Source: Pandoraea fibrosis
GTDB lineage: Bacteria; Pseudomonadota; Gammaproteobacteria; Burkholderiales; Burkholderiaceae
DNA: 64,000 nucleotides
Assembly: GCF_000807775.2 (NCBI RefSeq)
Contig: NZ_CP047385.1
Span: 4,340,001 to 4,404,000 of the forward strand
Direction: 5' to 3'
Both the position numbers and the translations under genes were made by a program. How positions within the stretch are numbered: the first letter of the stretch is position 1; every line of letters begins with the position of its first letter. The notes beneath the pieces were generated by a model, which had not been told where the DNA came from, did not search any database, and saw only the letters and a list, made by a program, of their open reading frames with translations. Below are positions 43,762 to 53,500 of the stretch, piece by piece.

Positions 43762-45054
43762 ATGCGAATCTCCAGTCAATATGCATGGCGTGCGCTGGTG
43801 GCCACCTGGCTCACCGCGGCTTGCACGATCGCCCATGCGCAGACACCGCTGACCGTCGACATCACCGGCGTCGGCACCAACCGCTACCCGATCGCCGTGT
43901 CCAACTTCAAGGGCACTGCGCCGACGGACATCGTGTCCGTCGTCAAGGCGGACCTGAGCAACAGCGGACGCTTCAATCAGATCGACACGGGCGGCGCCAC
44001 CGTTGGCGTGGACGATTCGGTCGATCTCGGCACGTGGCGCGCCAAGGGGGCGAATGCATTCGTCTCCGGCACGATCACGCCGGCAGGTAACGGTAACTTC
44101 CAGGTCAGCTTCCGTCTGTACGACGCCGTGAACGGGCAACCGCTCGGCGGCCTGGCGCTCACCTCGTCGGCGGCGAATCTGCGGCTGACGGCGCACAAGA
44201 TCGCCGACTATATTTATCAGAAGCTGTTGGGCGACCGTGGTGTCTTCGCCACGCGTCTGTCTTACGTGCTGCATAGCGGCAGCAACTACCAGTTGCAGAT
44301 TTCGGATTCGGACGGTCAGGACGCGCGCGTCGCGCTCAACAGCCGCGAGCCGATCATCTCGCCGGCCTGGTCGCCGGACGGCACCAAGGTCGCCTACGTA
44401 TCGTTCGAGAAGCGCAAGCCGGTCGTGTACATCCACGATCTGCCGTCGGGCCGCCGTGCCGTGCTGGCCAACGAGAAGGGCAACAACTCCGCGCCGTCGT
44501 GGGCGCCGGACGGCAGCAAGCTCGCCGTCGCCCTCTCGCGTGACGGCAACACGCAGATTTATCAGGTCAACGCCAATGGCGGTAACCTCAAGCGTCTGTC
44601 GCGCAGCGGCGCGATCGACACCGAACCGCAGTATTCCCCGGATGGCAAATGGATCTACTTCACGAGCGATCGTGGCGGTGGTCCGCAAATCTACAAGATG
44701 CCGGCCGGGGGCGAAGGTGAAGGCGGAGCGCAGCGCGTCACCTTCAAGGGGAGTTACAACGTCAGCCCGCGAATCAGTCCCGACGGCAAGTTGCTCGCGT
44801 TCATCGCACGTCAGGGTGGCGGATTCAAGCTGTGCGTGCAGGATATGAGTACTGGCGATGTTACGGCTCTGACCGACACCAGCCACGACGAGTCACCGAG
44901 TTTTGCTGCCAACGGCAAGTACATTCTTTATGCAACGCAGTCGGGAGGCCGCAAGGTTCTCGCGGCAGTCTCGGTGGACGGGCAAACCCGGCAGATTCTT
45001 CAGGTTCGAGGAGGGGAAGTTCGCGAACCCTCCTGGGGCCCTTTTATGCAATAA
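43762..45054 (+). CDS. tolB: Tol-Pal system beta-propeller protein TolB
   Basis: A 430-residue periplasmic protein with a signal peptide ending HAQ. The N-terminal TolB domain ([20 protein letters not shown]) is followed by six WD-like repeats with the recurring phrase S-P-D-G-x-K/W ([45 protein letters not shown]). It binds Pal and TolA. A 101-base gap separates it from tolA. Confidence 0.97.
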   Translation: MRISSQYAWRALVATWLTAACTIAHAQTPLTVDITGVGTNRYPIAVSNFKGTAPTDIVSVVKADLSNSGRFNQIDTGGATVGVDDSVDLGTWRAKGANAFVSGTITPAGNGNFQVSFRLYDAVNGQPLGGLALTSSAANLRLTAHKIADYIYQKLLGDRGVFATRLSYVLHSGSNYQLQISDSDGQDARVALNSREPIISPAWSPDGTKVAYVSFEKRKPVVYIHDLPSGRRAVLANEKGNNSAPSWAPDGSKLAVALSRDGNTQIYQVNANGGNLKRLSRSGAIDTEPQYSPDGKWIYFTSDRGGGPQIYKMPAGGEGEGGAQRVTFKGSYNVSPRISPDGKLLAFIARQGGGFKLCVQDMSTGDVTALTDTSHDESPSFAANGKYILYATQSGGRKVLAAVSVDGQTRQILQVRGGEVREPSWGPFMQ

Positions 45055-45084
45055 CATCAACAGCAACATCAATCGGAGGCTCAT

Positions 45085-45585
45085 ATGAGTTCCCTGCTTC
45101 GTAACATCCTCGCCATCTCTTCGCTGGCCGCACTGGCCGCTTGCTCGTCGGGCGTGAAACTCGACGACCAGGCTAACGCCAACAAGGGTCAGACCACGAC
45201 CGACGCCCGCGCTGTCGCCCCCGTCGACGCATCGGCTGACGAACTGAACAACCCGAACGGCCCGCTCGCCAAGCGCAGCGTGTACTTCGGCTTCGACCAG
45301 TACAACGTCGACGCTCAGTACACCCCGCTGCTCCAGGCGCACGCCGCCTTCCTGAACAAGTACTCGCAGCGTCGCGTGCTGGTTCAGGGCAACACCGACC
45401 CGCGTGGCACGAGCGAGTACAACCTGGCCCTGGGTCAGAAGCGTGCTGAAGCCGTGGTGAAGGCCATGTCGGCGCTGGGCGCCAACACCAGCCAGATGGA
45501 AGCCGTTTCGCTGGGCAAGGAAAAGGCAACCGGTACCGACGAAGCGGGTTGGGCACAAGACCGTCGCGCCGATCTGGCTTATTGA
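45085..45585 (+). CDS. pal: Peptidoglycan-associated lipoprotein Pal
   Basis: A 166-residue outer-membrane lipoprotein. The lipobox is LAALAACSS. The OmpA-like peptidoglycan-binding domain has VYFGFDQYNVDAQY, VQGNTDPRGTSEYNLALGQKRA and ends QDRRADLAY. GGAGG precedes the ATG. Confidence 0.97.
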   Translation: MSSLLRNILAISSLAALAACSSGVKLDDQANANKGQTTTDARAVAPVDASADELNNPNGPLAKRSVYFGFDQYNVDAQYTPLLQAHAAFLNKYSQRRVLVQGNTDPRGTSEYNLALGQKRAEAVVKAMSALGANTSQMEAVSLGKEKATGTDEAGWAQDRRADLAY

Positions 45586-45595
45586 TTGAATCGTC

Positions 45596-46339
45596 ATGAC
45601 GTCTCGTTTGCTTAAAAACATGATTTGCGTAGCGATGCTCGGCACTGCGGTGCTGAGCCCGCTCGCGCATGCCGGATTGTTCGACGACGACGAGGCGCGC
45701 AAAGCGATCCTCGATATCCGCAGCCGTCTGGATTCAGACAAGCAGCGGATCGAGGGGCTCACGCGCAACGTGCTGGATTTGAACAACCAGATCCAGCAGT
45801 TGCAACGTGATCTGGCCGACCAGCGCGGTCAGAACGAAGATCTGAAAAACCAGCTTGCGAACCTGCAACAGAGTCAAAAGGATTTCTACAACGACCTTGA
45901 TGGCCGTCTGAAGAAATTCGAACCGCAGCAGATGACCGTCGGCGGCGTGACAGGCACCGTCCAACCGGGCGAGAAAGATGTCTTTGACGCCGCGCTGACG
46001 AAATTCCGCAATGGTGACTACAAGGGTGCGCAAACGGATTTCCGGACCTTCTCGGCCAAGTATCCCGGCAGCCCGTATCAACCCGAAGCGCAGTTCTGGC
46101 TTGGCAATGCGCAGTATGCCAACAAGGATCTGAAGGGTTCGACTGCGACGCTGCAGGGGATCGTGACGAAGTACCCGACGAGCCCGAAGGCTGCCGAGGC
46201 CATGCTGGCGATTGCCAGCAACCAGGCAGAGTCTGGGCAGGTTACCGCAGCGAAAAAGACGTTGCAGGATTTGATGGCCAAGTACCCGGACAGCGAATCG
46301 GCAGCGGAGGCCAAAAAGCGTGCGGCCAAGCTGAAGTAA
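45596..46339 (+). CDS. cpoB: Cell division coordinator CpoB (YbgF)
   Basis: A 247-residue periplasmic protein: signal peptide (ending LAHAG), N-terminal coiled coil for trimerisation (RLDSDKQRIEGLTRNVLDLN) and three TPR repeats (FDAALTKFRNGDYKGAQTDF, AQFWLGNAQYANKDLKGS, AMLAIASNQAESGQVTAA). It links Tol action to PBP1B. It is 10 bases after pal and the last gene of the cluster. Confidence 0.95.
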   Translation: MTSRLLKNMICVAMLGTAVLSPLAHAGLFDDDEARKAILDIRSRLDSDKQRIEGLTRNVLDLNNQIQQLQRDLADQRGQNEDLKNQLANLQQSQKDFYNDLDGRLKKFEPQQMTVGGVTGTVQPGEKDVFDAALTKFRNGDYKGAQTDFRTFSAKYPGSPYQPEAQFWLGNAQYANKDLKGSTATLQGIVTKYPTSPKAAEAMLAIASNQAESGQVTAAKKTLQDLMAKYPDSESAAEAKKRAAKLK

Positions 46340-46396
46340 CACGCTCCTCGGGAGGCTGCGCGAACCAGCCTTCCGTGTGAGGAACTCGTCAAGCGC

Positions 46397-46422
46397 ACAA
46401 CGCCGCCTTTGGGCGGCGTTGT
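46397..46422 (+). terminator. Terminator of the tol-pal operon
   Basis: ACAACGCCGCC and GGCGGCGTTGT pair around TTTG, 58 bases after the cpoB stop. The T tract is short (CGTTT). Confidence 0.7.
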
Positions 46423-46670
46423 CGTTTCCGGGGTTTGCGAGCGCCGGGGGCGACCTCAAGTAGAATACGGACTTTCCAAGCGCCCGAGGCGCGGCGTCTC
46501 AGGGGATGTGGGCGAACCCGGTTCCGGTGCAGCCCACATGACGACCGCACCCGCGACGGGTTCGCGCACATCCTGCGCAACGCGTCTGATAACCACAATG
46601 CCGGCCACACCCTGTGGCTCGCGACAATGTATCGAACGGCCGGGCACGGCCGCTATCGTCTTCTTGCCTC

Positions 46671-47786
46671 ATGACCGACGTCGATCTCACTGCCCTCTCC
46701 CACACTGTCGTGTGGCTCACCTTTGGTCTGGCCTTCGTGTTCGGTGCTGTGCTCCAACGCACGCACTTCTGCACGATGGGCGCCCTCTCCGACATCGTGA
46801 ACATCGGTGACTGGAATCGCATGCGCATGTGGTGGCTCGCCATCGGCGTGGCGACCATCGGCACCGGCATTCTCGCGTCGCAGGGCGTTATCGATCCGGT
46901 CAAGGCAATTTACACGACGCCGCGATTCACCTGGCTGTCGTACATCGTTGGCGGATGGTTTTTCGGCTTCGGCATGGTGCTGGCATCCGGATGCGGCAGC
47001 AAGACACTGGTGCGCATCGGTGGTGGCAATCTCAAGTCGCTGCTGGTGTTCACGATGATCGGCTTGTCGGCGTACATGACGCTCAAAGGCCTGTTTGCGG
47101 TATTGCGCGTCACGGCCCTCGACAGTGTGCAGACGACGTTCGCGACGTCGCAGGATTTGCCGACGTTGCTGGGCGGTCTGTTCGGCGGCGACATCCATCG
47201 TGCGCAGCTCATTCTCGGGCTGGTGATCGGTGGTGCATTCGTGATTGCCGCGCTGGCGCGACGCGAATTCTGGACGTTCGACAACCTGCTGGGTGGTCTG
47301 ATCGTGGGCGCGATCATCGTGGCACTCTGGTATGTCTCGGGCAAGGTCGGTTACGTTGCCGAGAATCCGAATACGCTTGAGGAAAGCTTCGTCGCCACGA
47401 ACTCCGGGAAGATGGAAGCCCTGTCGTTCGTCTCGCCGCTGGCGTACACGTTGTACTGGCTGATGATGTGGAGCGACACGAGCAACGTCATTACGCTGGG
47501 CATTTCCAGTGTGCTGGGCGTCATCGCCGGCTCGTTCGCCTACGCGCTGGTCTCGCGCAACTTCCGCTGGGAAGGTTTTCAGGGCACGGAAGACACGGCG
47601 AACCACATGGTGGGTGGCGTGCTGATGGGCTTCGGCGGCGTGACTGCGTTGGGCTGCACCGTAGGCCAGGGCTTGTCGGGCGTATCGACGCTCGCGCTCG
47701 GATCGTTCCTTGCCATCGCGGCCATTCTCGTGGGCGGCATCTGCGCATTCAAGTATCAGATGTGGCGCATTGAGCGCAGCGTTTGA
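46671..47786 (+). CDS. YeeE/YedE family transporter (thiosulfate/sulfur-compound uptake type)
   Basis: A 371-residue inner-membrane protein with about ten spans and two repeat halves. Each half carries the family cysteine motif: GMVLASGCGSKTLVRIGGGN in the first and ALGCTVGQGLSGVSTLA in the second, with a further Cys in LQRTHFCTMGALSDI. The related TsuA imports thiosulfate through a chain of such Cys. The start ATG at 46671 begins the conserved region; 19 earlier codons are probably not translated. It is a single gene. Confidence 0.9.
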   Translation: MTDVDLTALSHTVVWLTFGLAFVFGAVLQRTHFCTMGALSDIVNIGDWNRMRMWWLAIGVATIGTGILASQGVIDPVKAIYTTPRFTWLSYIVGGWFFGFGMVLASGCGSKTLVRIGGGNLKSLLVFTMIGLSAYMTLKGLFAVLRVTALDSVQTTFATSQDLPTLLGGLFGGDIHRAQLILGLVIGGAFVIAALARREFWTFDNLLGGLIVGAIIVALWYVSGKVGYVAENPNTLEESFVATNSGKMEALSFVSPLAYTLYWLMMWSDTSNVITLGISSVLGVIAGSFAYALVSRNFRWEGFQGTEDTANHMVGGVLMGFGGVTALGCTVGQGLSGVSTLALGSFLAIAAILVGGICAFKYQMWRIERSV

Positions 47787-47849
47787 CGGTAATTCGCGCG
47801 CGTATGCGGAAAATGCCCGCGAATCGGACATATCCGCGTCACACAAGTA

Positions 47850-47879
47850 TTGACACCACAACGGCAGCAACGCTATAAT
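47850..47879 (+). promoter_or_regulatory. Sigma-70 promoter of tRNA-Lys
   Basis: A consensus TTGACA (47850-47855) and consensus TATAAT (47874-47879) with an 18-base spacer, 13 bases before the first base of the tRNA. Confidence 0.85.
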
Positions 47880-47892
47880 CTTTTTCTTCGTT

Positions 47893-47968
47893 GGGTCGTT
47901 AGCTCAGCTGGTAGAGCAGCGGACTTTTAATCCGTTGGTCGCAGGTTCGAATCCCGCACGGCCTACCA
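47893..47968 (+). tRNA. tRNA-Lys (anticodon TTT)
   Basis: A 76-base cloverleaf with encoded CCA. The D arm is AGCTCAGCTGGTAGAGC, the anticodon loop CTTTTAA has TTT at its centre, and the T arm is GCAGGTTCGAATCCCGC. The acceptor pairs GGGTCGT with ACGGCCT, including G-T wobbles. It marks the left edge of the accessory T3SS region. Confidence 0.97.
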
Positions 47969-47978
47969 AACGAATTCA

Positions 47979-48006
47979 AGGGGTTAGCTTCGGCTAACCC
48001 CTTTTT
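47979..48006 (+). terminator. Terminator of tRNA-Lys
   Basis: AGGGGTTAGC and GCTAACCCCT pair over 10 bp around TTCG and are followed by TTTTATTT, 10 bases after the tRNA. Confidence 0.9.
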
Positions 48007-48075
48007 ATTTGCCACGTGGTTTTGGCGTTGTTACCCCTTAGCTACCGTCTGGGATGAGGTAAGAGAAAGACTGGG

Positions 48076-48582
48076 TCAACTGACAAGAGGGGCGAGCAAA
48101 GAAAAAAATTCCCTCTCGTCCAGAACCCTTTGGAGCCCCGCACGTCGGCCAACCATCTCGACGGTAGATGCCGGAATGGTAAACGCCCACGCCCCTTCGG
48201 GCGCAGAAGGATCATCCATATACAGCCGGTAATCCTTGACGTTTGCGACGCCGTGATACTGAAGCTCCAACTGGCATTTCGCACCGAGGATGTTCAGTGC
48301 TTTAGGCTGGAAGCGTAAAGACCGCCCCTCATAGCAAATTGTGATTCTCTCAGCTTCGAAACGATTGCGACCGTGATCGCTCACGATTGGCGAGTCGAGC
48401 ACATAGCTGCGCTCAACGGACACGGTCACTCCAGGCACTCCCTCGAGCCAAGTTTGGATCGTTTCCGCCAACGCGTGTACACGCTTCCGAAAACAATCGA
48501 TGTCCGAAAGCGCTCGCTTCCGCCCGCTTTCCAACTCCTGCTGATTCCGCTCAACTCGGGCAACGAACTCTTCCTTTCTCAC
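48076..48582 (-). CDS. Unknown protein next to tRNA-Lys
   Basis: A 168-residue cytosolic protein. It starts at the GTG at 48582, with GGAG eight bases upstream; the frame extends 13 codons to an ATG without a site. Residues 1-45 are charged and helical (EEFVARVERNQQELESGRKR). The rest is strand-rich (VTVSVERSYVLDSPIVSDH, ITICYEGRSLRFQPK, ANVKDYRLYMDDPSA). No family was recognised. Composition is somewhat lower in GC than the core genes, consistent with an island gene. Confidence 0.65.
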   Translation of the reverse strand: MRKEEFVARVERNQQELESGRKRALSDIDCFRKRVHALAETIQTWLEGVPGVTVSVERSYVLDSPIVSDHGRNRFEAERITICYEGRSLRFQPKALNILGAKCQLELQYHGVANVKDYRLYMDDPSAPEGAWAFTIPASTVEMVGRRAGLQRVLDEREFFSLLAPLVS

Positions 48583-48767
48583 CCCCAAATCTCCGTGTGT
48601 ATCGCCCCCCCCTGAGGGCACGGTTAAGATCGATATCCCATTTCCGATTTGAGGCGACGAGGCGAGGTTTCTATTTTCTTGCCTACGAAATCGCCTTGTC
48701 GCCCAGATGACAGATCACGGCGAATTCATAAAAAACAAAAGAAATGAGATAGCGGGAGATAGCCGCA

Positions 48768-48797
48768 CCGTGGAGCGGCGCGCATCGCGCTCCACGG
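48768..48797. terminator. Hairpin downstream of the tautomerase gene
   Basis: CCGTGGAGC (48768-48776) and GCTCCACGG (48789-48797) pair perfectly around GGCGCGCATCGC. There is no T tract; it lies eight bases after the tautomerase stop on the minus strand. Confidence 0.45.
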
Positions 48798-48805
48798 CGC
48801 AGGGA

Positions 48806-49027
48806 TTATTTGGACTGATTCCGCATCATCTCGATGCTCTTGAGCGTAACTTTGTGACCACCCGACGAGTACAGTCCGTCCTCAACCTCGTCGACGATCA
48901 CGATGGTGTGGCGTCGAATGTACTCGCCCGCCACAGCCGCGACGGCATCGGTAATGCCATCCATCATTTTCTGTGTATTCTCTTGCGAGAATGCGCCCTT
49001 CAGAAGCTTCAGATTAACAACCGGCAT
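48806..49027 (-). CDS. 4-oxalocrotonate tautomerase family protein
   Basis: A 73-residue protein beginning MPVVNLKLLKGAFSQ. After removal of Met the N-terminal proline acts as catalytic base in this family. The helix QKMMDGITDAVAAVAGE and strand HTIVIVDEV fit the tautomerase fold. GGAGG is six bases upstream of the ATG at 49027; the frame extends a further 18 codons without support. The substrate is unknown. It lies between a hypothetical gene and the T3SS effector region. Confidence 0.85.
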   Translation of the reverse strand: MPVVNLKLLKGAFSQENTQKMMDGITDAVAAVAGEYIRRHTIVIVDEVEDGLYSSGGHKVTLKSIEMMRNQSK

Positions 49028-49176
49028 TTTTCCTCCATTGAGAACGTCAGTTTTACGTGTGAGACGCGCAAACCACGACAATGCGCCACACGTAGAAGAA
49101 CGTAGCTACGCAAACACCACAATGAACTGCGGAAAGCCCTCAAATCGCCGAGACATTTGACCGGCTCGCGAGCCAC

Positions 49177-49539
49177 CTAAAGCAACGTACAACAGCGCTG
49201 GCCAATCTCTCTTTCTTCTTTAGCCATTCTCACACTCATCAAATCCGATCGCATCGCTGGCACATGGTATGCGAGCATATCCATTCCAACAAAGCGCGGG
49301 GTAGCCAAACGCGCAGGGTTGACAACTTCGCAGACGAAACTTCTCGCATAGGGATCGAATCTGGCACCGAAACTTCCAGTACTAGAACTACCGCTACTGA
49401 GTCGTCGCCTCGCCGCGGTGACCGACGTAGCGGCACCGATTGCACCGCGCGCAGGGGTCAGTTGGGGCCGTTGCGACGTGTCAACAGTCGGCCGAAGCGG
49501 TCCGTTGACACCATTTATTGATGCCCATTCCGAGTTCAC
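49177..49539 (-). CDS. Small unknown protein ending in a CaaX-like CTLL; candidate T3SS effector
   Basis: A 120-residue protein from a GTG at 49539 behind GGGAGGGA. The first 60 residues are Ser/Thr/Ala-rich and disordered (AATSVTAARRRLSSGSSSTG), as in T3SS secretion signals. The C-terminal half is more ordered (VVNPARLATPRFVGMDMLA). The protein ends EIGQRCCTLL. A terminal C-a-a-L is the substrate form for host geranylgeranyl transferase I, and a neighbouring Cys is often palmitoylated. It is the last gene of the minus-strand T3SS series, 134 bases after the lytic transglycosylase. No homologue was recognised; the effector role is inferred. Confidence 0.65.
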   Translation of the reverse strand: MNSEWASINGVNGPLRPTVDTSQRPQLTPARGAIGAATSVTAARRRLSSGSSSTGSFGARFDPYARSFVCEVVNPARLATPRFVGMDMLAYHVPAMRSDLMSVRMAKEEREIGQRCCTLL

Positions 49540-49673
49540 TAAACGTCCCTCCCAAGGTTGGTCCGGCACTAGCTAGATTCGAAGCTGAGAATTGCAAGGT
49601 ATGTCATGCAACGGCTTACCTGAACTCACGAGGCAAACGCACCCACGTCAAATGGCAACGACGCAAAATTCAA

Positions 49674-50264
49674 CTACGTAGGTTCCTCGGAGCCGTTCTG
49701 CAACACGATCGTGTTTAACTTCTTGTGACGCCGACCGGCGGCCTCATTCACCCCCCGGCCCCTCGCCATTGCGCGCTCCCGGGTCGAGACCATTGCGGAA
49801 TAGCGCTGCCAAACCTTCGTTGCATACTGGTGTCGCGCCACGCCCCGCGCCGCACTCCCCCCAGCGTTGTACGCACCGACGGCCGCCCACGTGTACCCGT
49901 AACGAGCAATCATTTCGGCCAGAATGGAAGCGCCAGCATGCACGGACACACACGGGTCATCCAACAATCGACGCTCGTCAATGCCAATGGACTTCAACTT
50001 TGGCAGATGCAGGCTATTGACCTGCATCAGGCCGTAGTCGACGCTTCCATTTCGATTTCGATTTGTGGCAGACGGAATGAGGTTCGACTCAACCTCGGCG
50101 ATCGCATACAACAGCATCGGGTCTACGCGATAACGCTGTCCGGCGGCGACGAAACATTGCAGCGGCAGCTCACTACCTGCCGTTGCTTTCGGCGCTGCCA
50201 GAACTGCCTCAGCAGTCCCCAGCAGCGCCATCGCCAACAGGCTCGCCCAGAAACGAGAGACCAT
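49674..50264 (-). CDS. T3SS-associated lytic transglycosylase (IagB/BapC-like, SctT-associated muramidase)
   Basis: A 196-residue exported SLT-type muramidase. The signal peptide is SLLAMALLGTAEAVLAAP. The catalytic region is LLYAIAEVESNLIPSATN, with the Glu of ES at about residue 59, then SVDYGLMQVNSLHLPKL and AVGAYNAGG. It opens the peptidoglycan for assembly of the injectisome. It starts two bases after the stop of the acyl carrier gene, in the same order as bapB-bapC in Burkholderia. Confidence 0.92.
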   Translation of the reverse strand: MVSRFWASLLAMALLGTAEAVLAAPKATAGSELPLQCFVAAGQRYRVDPMLLYAIAEVESNLIPSATNRNRNGSVDYGLMQVNSLHLPKLKSIGIDERRLLDDPCVSVHAGASILAEMIARYGYTWAAVGAYNAGGSAARGVARHQYATKVWQRYSAMVSTRERAMARGRGVNEAAGRRHKKLNTIVLQNGSEEPT

Positions 50265-50266
50265 GG

Positions 50267-50575
50267 TCAGCCCTTTTCCCGCAGCTCAGCCAATGCGGCG
50301 GCCACCAGGCTCGCCATATCGCCCACGGTGTATGGCAGCCGTAGCATCTCGATACTCAGATCCACCTGGAATTGGTCCCGCAGGACCATTCCAAACTCCA
50401 CCAAATCGAGAGAATCGAGTGCGAGGTCCTCGTCCAGTCTCGTAGCAAACGTCACCTGCTTATCGATCAATCCAAAATGGATGATCAGCAATTCGCTCAC
50501 CTGTTCACAGACGTGCTGCCACGCTACGGCTTCGCCCTCCGACGAACATTGCCCTACTTCCCTTACCTCCATCAT
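50267..50575 (-). CDS. T3SS-associated acyl carrier protein (IacP/BapB-like)
   Basis: A 102-residue acyl carrier domain. The phosphopantetheine Ser is at about residue 55 in DEDLALDSLDLVEFGM. Such proteins modify or assist secreted proteins of SPI-1-like systems. The start overlaps the stop of the 1215-residue gene (ATGA), and it is followed within two bases by the transglycosylase. Confidence 0.92.
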   Translation of the reverse strand: MMEVREVGQCSSEGEAVAWQHVCEQVSELLIIHFGLIDKQVTFATRLDEDLALDSLDLVEFGMVLRDQFQVDLSIEMLRLPYTVGDMASLVAAALAELREKG

Positions 50576-53500
50576 GTCCGAGTCGTGCCTTTATCCTGAG
50601 GCCGCTCCGTCTCGGAAACCTCGTTGGTTGCGCTGGGCTTCATATCGCCCGGCCGAATGTTCGATGAAAACGCGTCCCAATGCGAACCGGGTCGCGTTGT
50701 CATCACCGTTGATGAAGGATCGACGTTATAGCGCTTGCCTGCGTACTGCCATTCATCGTCCTTGACCTTAAGTTCCTTGAGCTCTGCGGCGTTCGGAGAC
50801 TTCGACATCATGCGAATCTGGCGCGCCAGGTCATCCCCTCGTGAGAGACCCGTTTTGGTGCCCTCGCTCACCTTCGTAGCCCCCGTCGCAGAACCACGCG
50901 ACCAGGTCGTGGATTGGGACGACAGGCGCAGATTTTCTCTGATCGCCAATCCACGCTTGGGAGTATCGCCCTCAGCCCCATTCACACGCACCGACGAGGC
51001 GCTCTCGCTCACGCGACGAGACTGTGCCGTCTCCTTGCTGATCAGCGTTTGAGCAGAAGCGAATCCCGTATGCTCCCTGCGTTCGCGAATACCGTGCGGC
51101 GGCCGTGTCGAATTACCTGCCTGGCCCTCCAGGCGCACCTCACGTTCACGACTGACCGTAGACGTAGTCTTGAGGAGGTCGTGACTCTCTCTCCCCCGTA
51201 CCTGCGAGACTGAAGACATGGGTCGATCCACCTCATCCTCGCCTTCCAGCGATGACGCTCCCACAGCATTCACGTGCTGAGCCGCCTTCGTTACGCCCAG
51301 TTGCACAGATGTCTTAGTGACATCAGTGGACGTTGCGTCGCGCGAGGATTGATAGCCCCCCTTCGTCGCGCTTTCCCGCATGGCATCCCGGACAACACCT
51401 TTGTACTCTTCGGTTTCAGTTCCTGGCTCCCCAAGCGACCAGAGCAAGAGAGGATGCCCGCGGCCCGAAGCGACTGCGCCCGTCTGAGATTGCTCCGCAC
51501 GACGGCTCGCAGTCGAAGTGACCGTATCGACATTATTGTTAACGGTGGTATTCAGCGACGTCTGCTGTTTCACAACGGTCCGAGCGTTGGAAGCAGCGTC
51601 ATCGGCCTTGCCCTCATTACCGTCACCAATGCGGCTCTCGGTGCCCTTACGCATCGGTGTTTCAACGACGTCCACGCCGCGTGTAGAAGCCGTGCTACCG
51701 GCACCACCCGCAGCCTCACCGGAGGGCTCTGCGCCGCGGTTCACAATCGATGTGGTCGTACCAGCATTGTTGTTAGCGGCGCTATTCAGAGATGTCTGCT
51801 GTTTCGCAACGGTCTGAGCATTGGAAGCAGCGCCGTCGGCCTTGCGCTCGCCTCCATTACCGTCACCAATGCGGCTCTCGGCGCCCTTAGCCATGGGTGT
51901 TTCAACGACGTCCACGCCGCGTGAAGAAACCGTGCTACGGGCACCACCCGCAACCTCGCCGGATGACTCCGCACCGCGGTTCACGATCGATGGGGTCGTA
52001 CCCGAATTATTAGCAGTGCTATTCAGCAACGTCTGCTGTTTCACAACAGTCCGGGCGTTGGAAGCAGCGCCGTCGGCCTTGCCCTCGCCTCCATTACCGT
52101 CACCAATGCGGCTCTCGGTGCCCTTAGGCATCGGTGTTTCAACGACGTCCTCGCCGCGTGCAGAGACCGCGCTACCGGAACCGCCCTCAACCGCAACGGA
52201 CGGCACCGCACTTTCCGCCGCCACCGACGCCGATATGGGAGGGGCAGTGTTAGTAGAAATACGTGGAGACGTCGGCGGCTCCTTGGCAGCGGAAGCGCTG
52301 TCAGCATTGCCTTTCTGAGCGTCGTAAGTGGCCCATGCATTTTGCAATGCCTGTTCCAGAGCACCCTTAGTCACACGTGTTTTAGCTGGCGCGAAACCAC
52401 CAAAGTCAACCTCATCAGGAGCACGTTCCGTGGTCGTGCGATCTCGAGCCCTAATGGGCATACGAGTCGCCAACTCGCCCTCCCCGACCCTAAGGCTGCG
52501 ACGGCCTAACGACGCGCGCGTGCCATCATCGCGCACAGCCGTCCCAGCCCTACCGAGGCCATTTAGAGAGGCGGTACGCCGGGGCGTCAACGGCTCCTGA
52601 ACCGCCGAGGCGTCGTGAGCGGCGAGCTTCTCTGAAGATGTGGACTGCCGTTGCTGCGCTAAGAACTTCTGCTTATCTTCGTTGGTGTAATTTACCGGAA
52701 GCTTCGGCGATTCCTTGTACTGCGAGAGGGTAAAACCCCGTCTAACACTAGCGGCTGCGGGAGCGCCCTCAGTGGCATCAGCGCGCACGCTGTCGGGCTT
52801 GCCATGTGACATGGCGCCGCCGCGCTCTCGCGTGAGCGTCGAAGCCCCTTCCGAAGCAGTCTCCGGGGTATGACGCCCCTCTGCGGGAGTCCCTACACCG
52901 GCCGAATCGGGTGCTGCACCACGCTGCGCAGTCGCCGTTGTCTCCGTTGTCTCCGCCGAATTAAAGTTAGTCGTGGTGTGCTGAGAGTTATCCGTGCAGT
53001 GCTGCGAGTAATCATAGTTAATGTTGATGATAACCGGCGCGCCGTTTGTTCCAGCACCTCCCGCAGGCGAGTCTGCAGGTGCCCGTTGCCCTGCGGATCG
53101 AGGTGTGCCATCCACCCCATCCTCACCCACACCCTCGGCATGGGGCCGAGCACCTTCGGGGCCGGCACCACCTTCCGGTCCTCCACGGCGTGGCACGCCC
53201 GCCGGCCCGCCGGGTACGCCCGATCCCCCCGATCCCCCCGGTACACCGTCCCATCCAACCGGGCCGGCGCCCCAAGGCGGCGCAGCATCTCCCTCGGCAT
53301 TAAGTTGAGGCTCGTCGCTCGGCTGCGTGAAGAGTTCGAATGCCGGAGCGATGTTGTTGACGAGTACTCTGAGCGGACTATTCAGCGTTTCCGCGCCGAG
53401 ATTCGCACATGCGCTCTGGTATCGGATATAAAGGTTCGGGTCGATGTATGCCGCTGCCTTGTCCGGCTGAACACCTACCACCTTGGCAGTCGCCGGAGCG

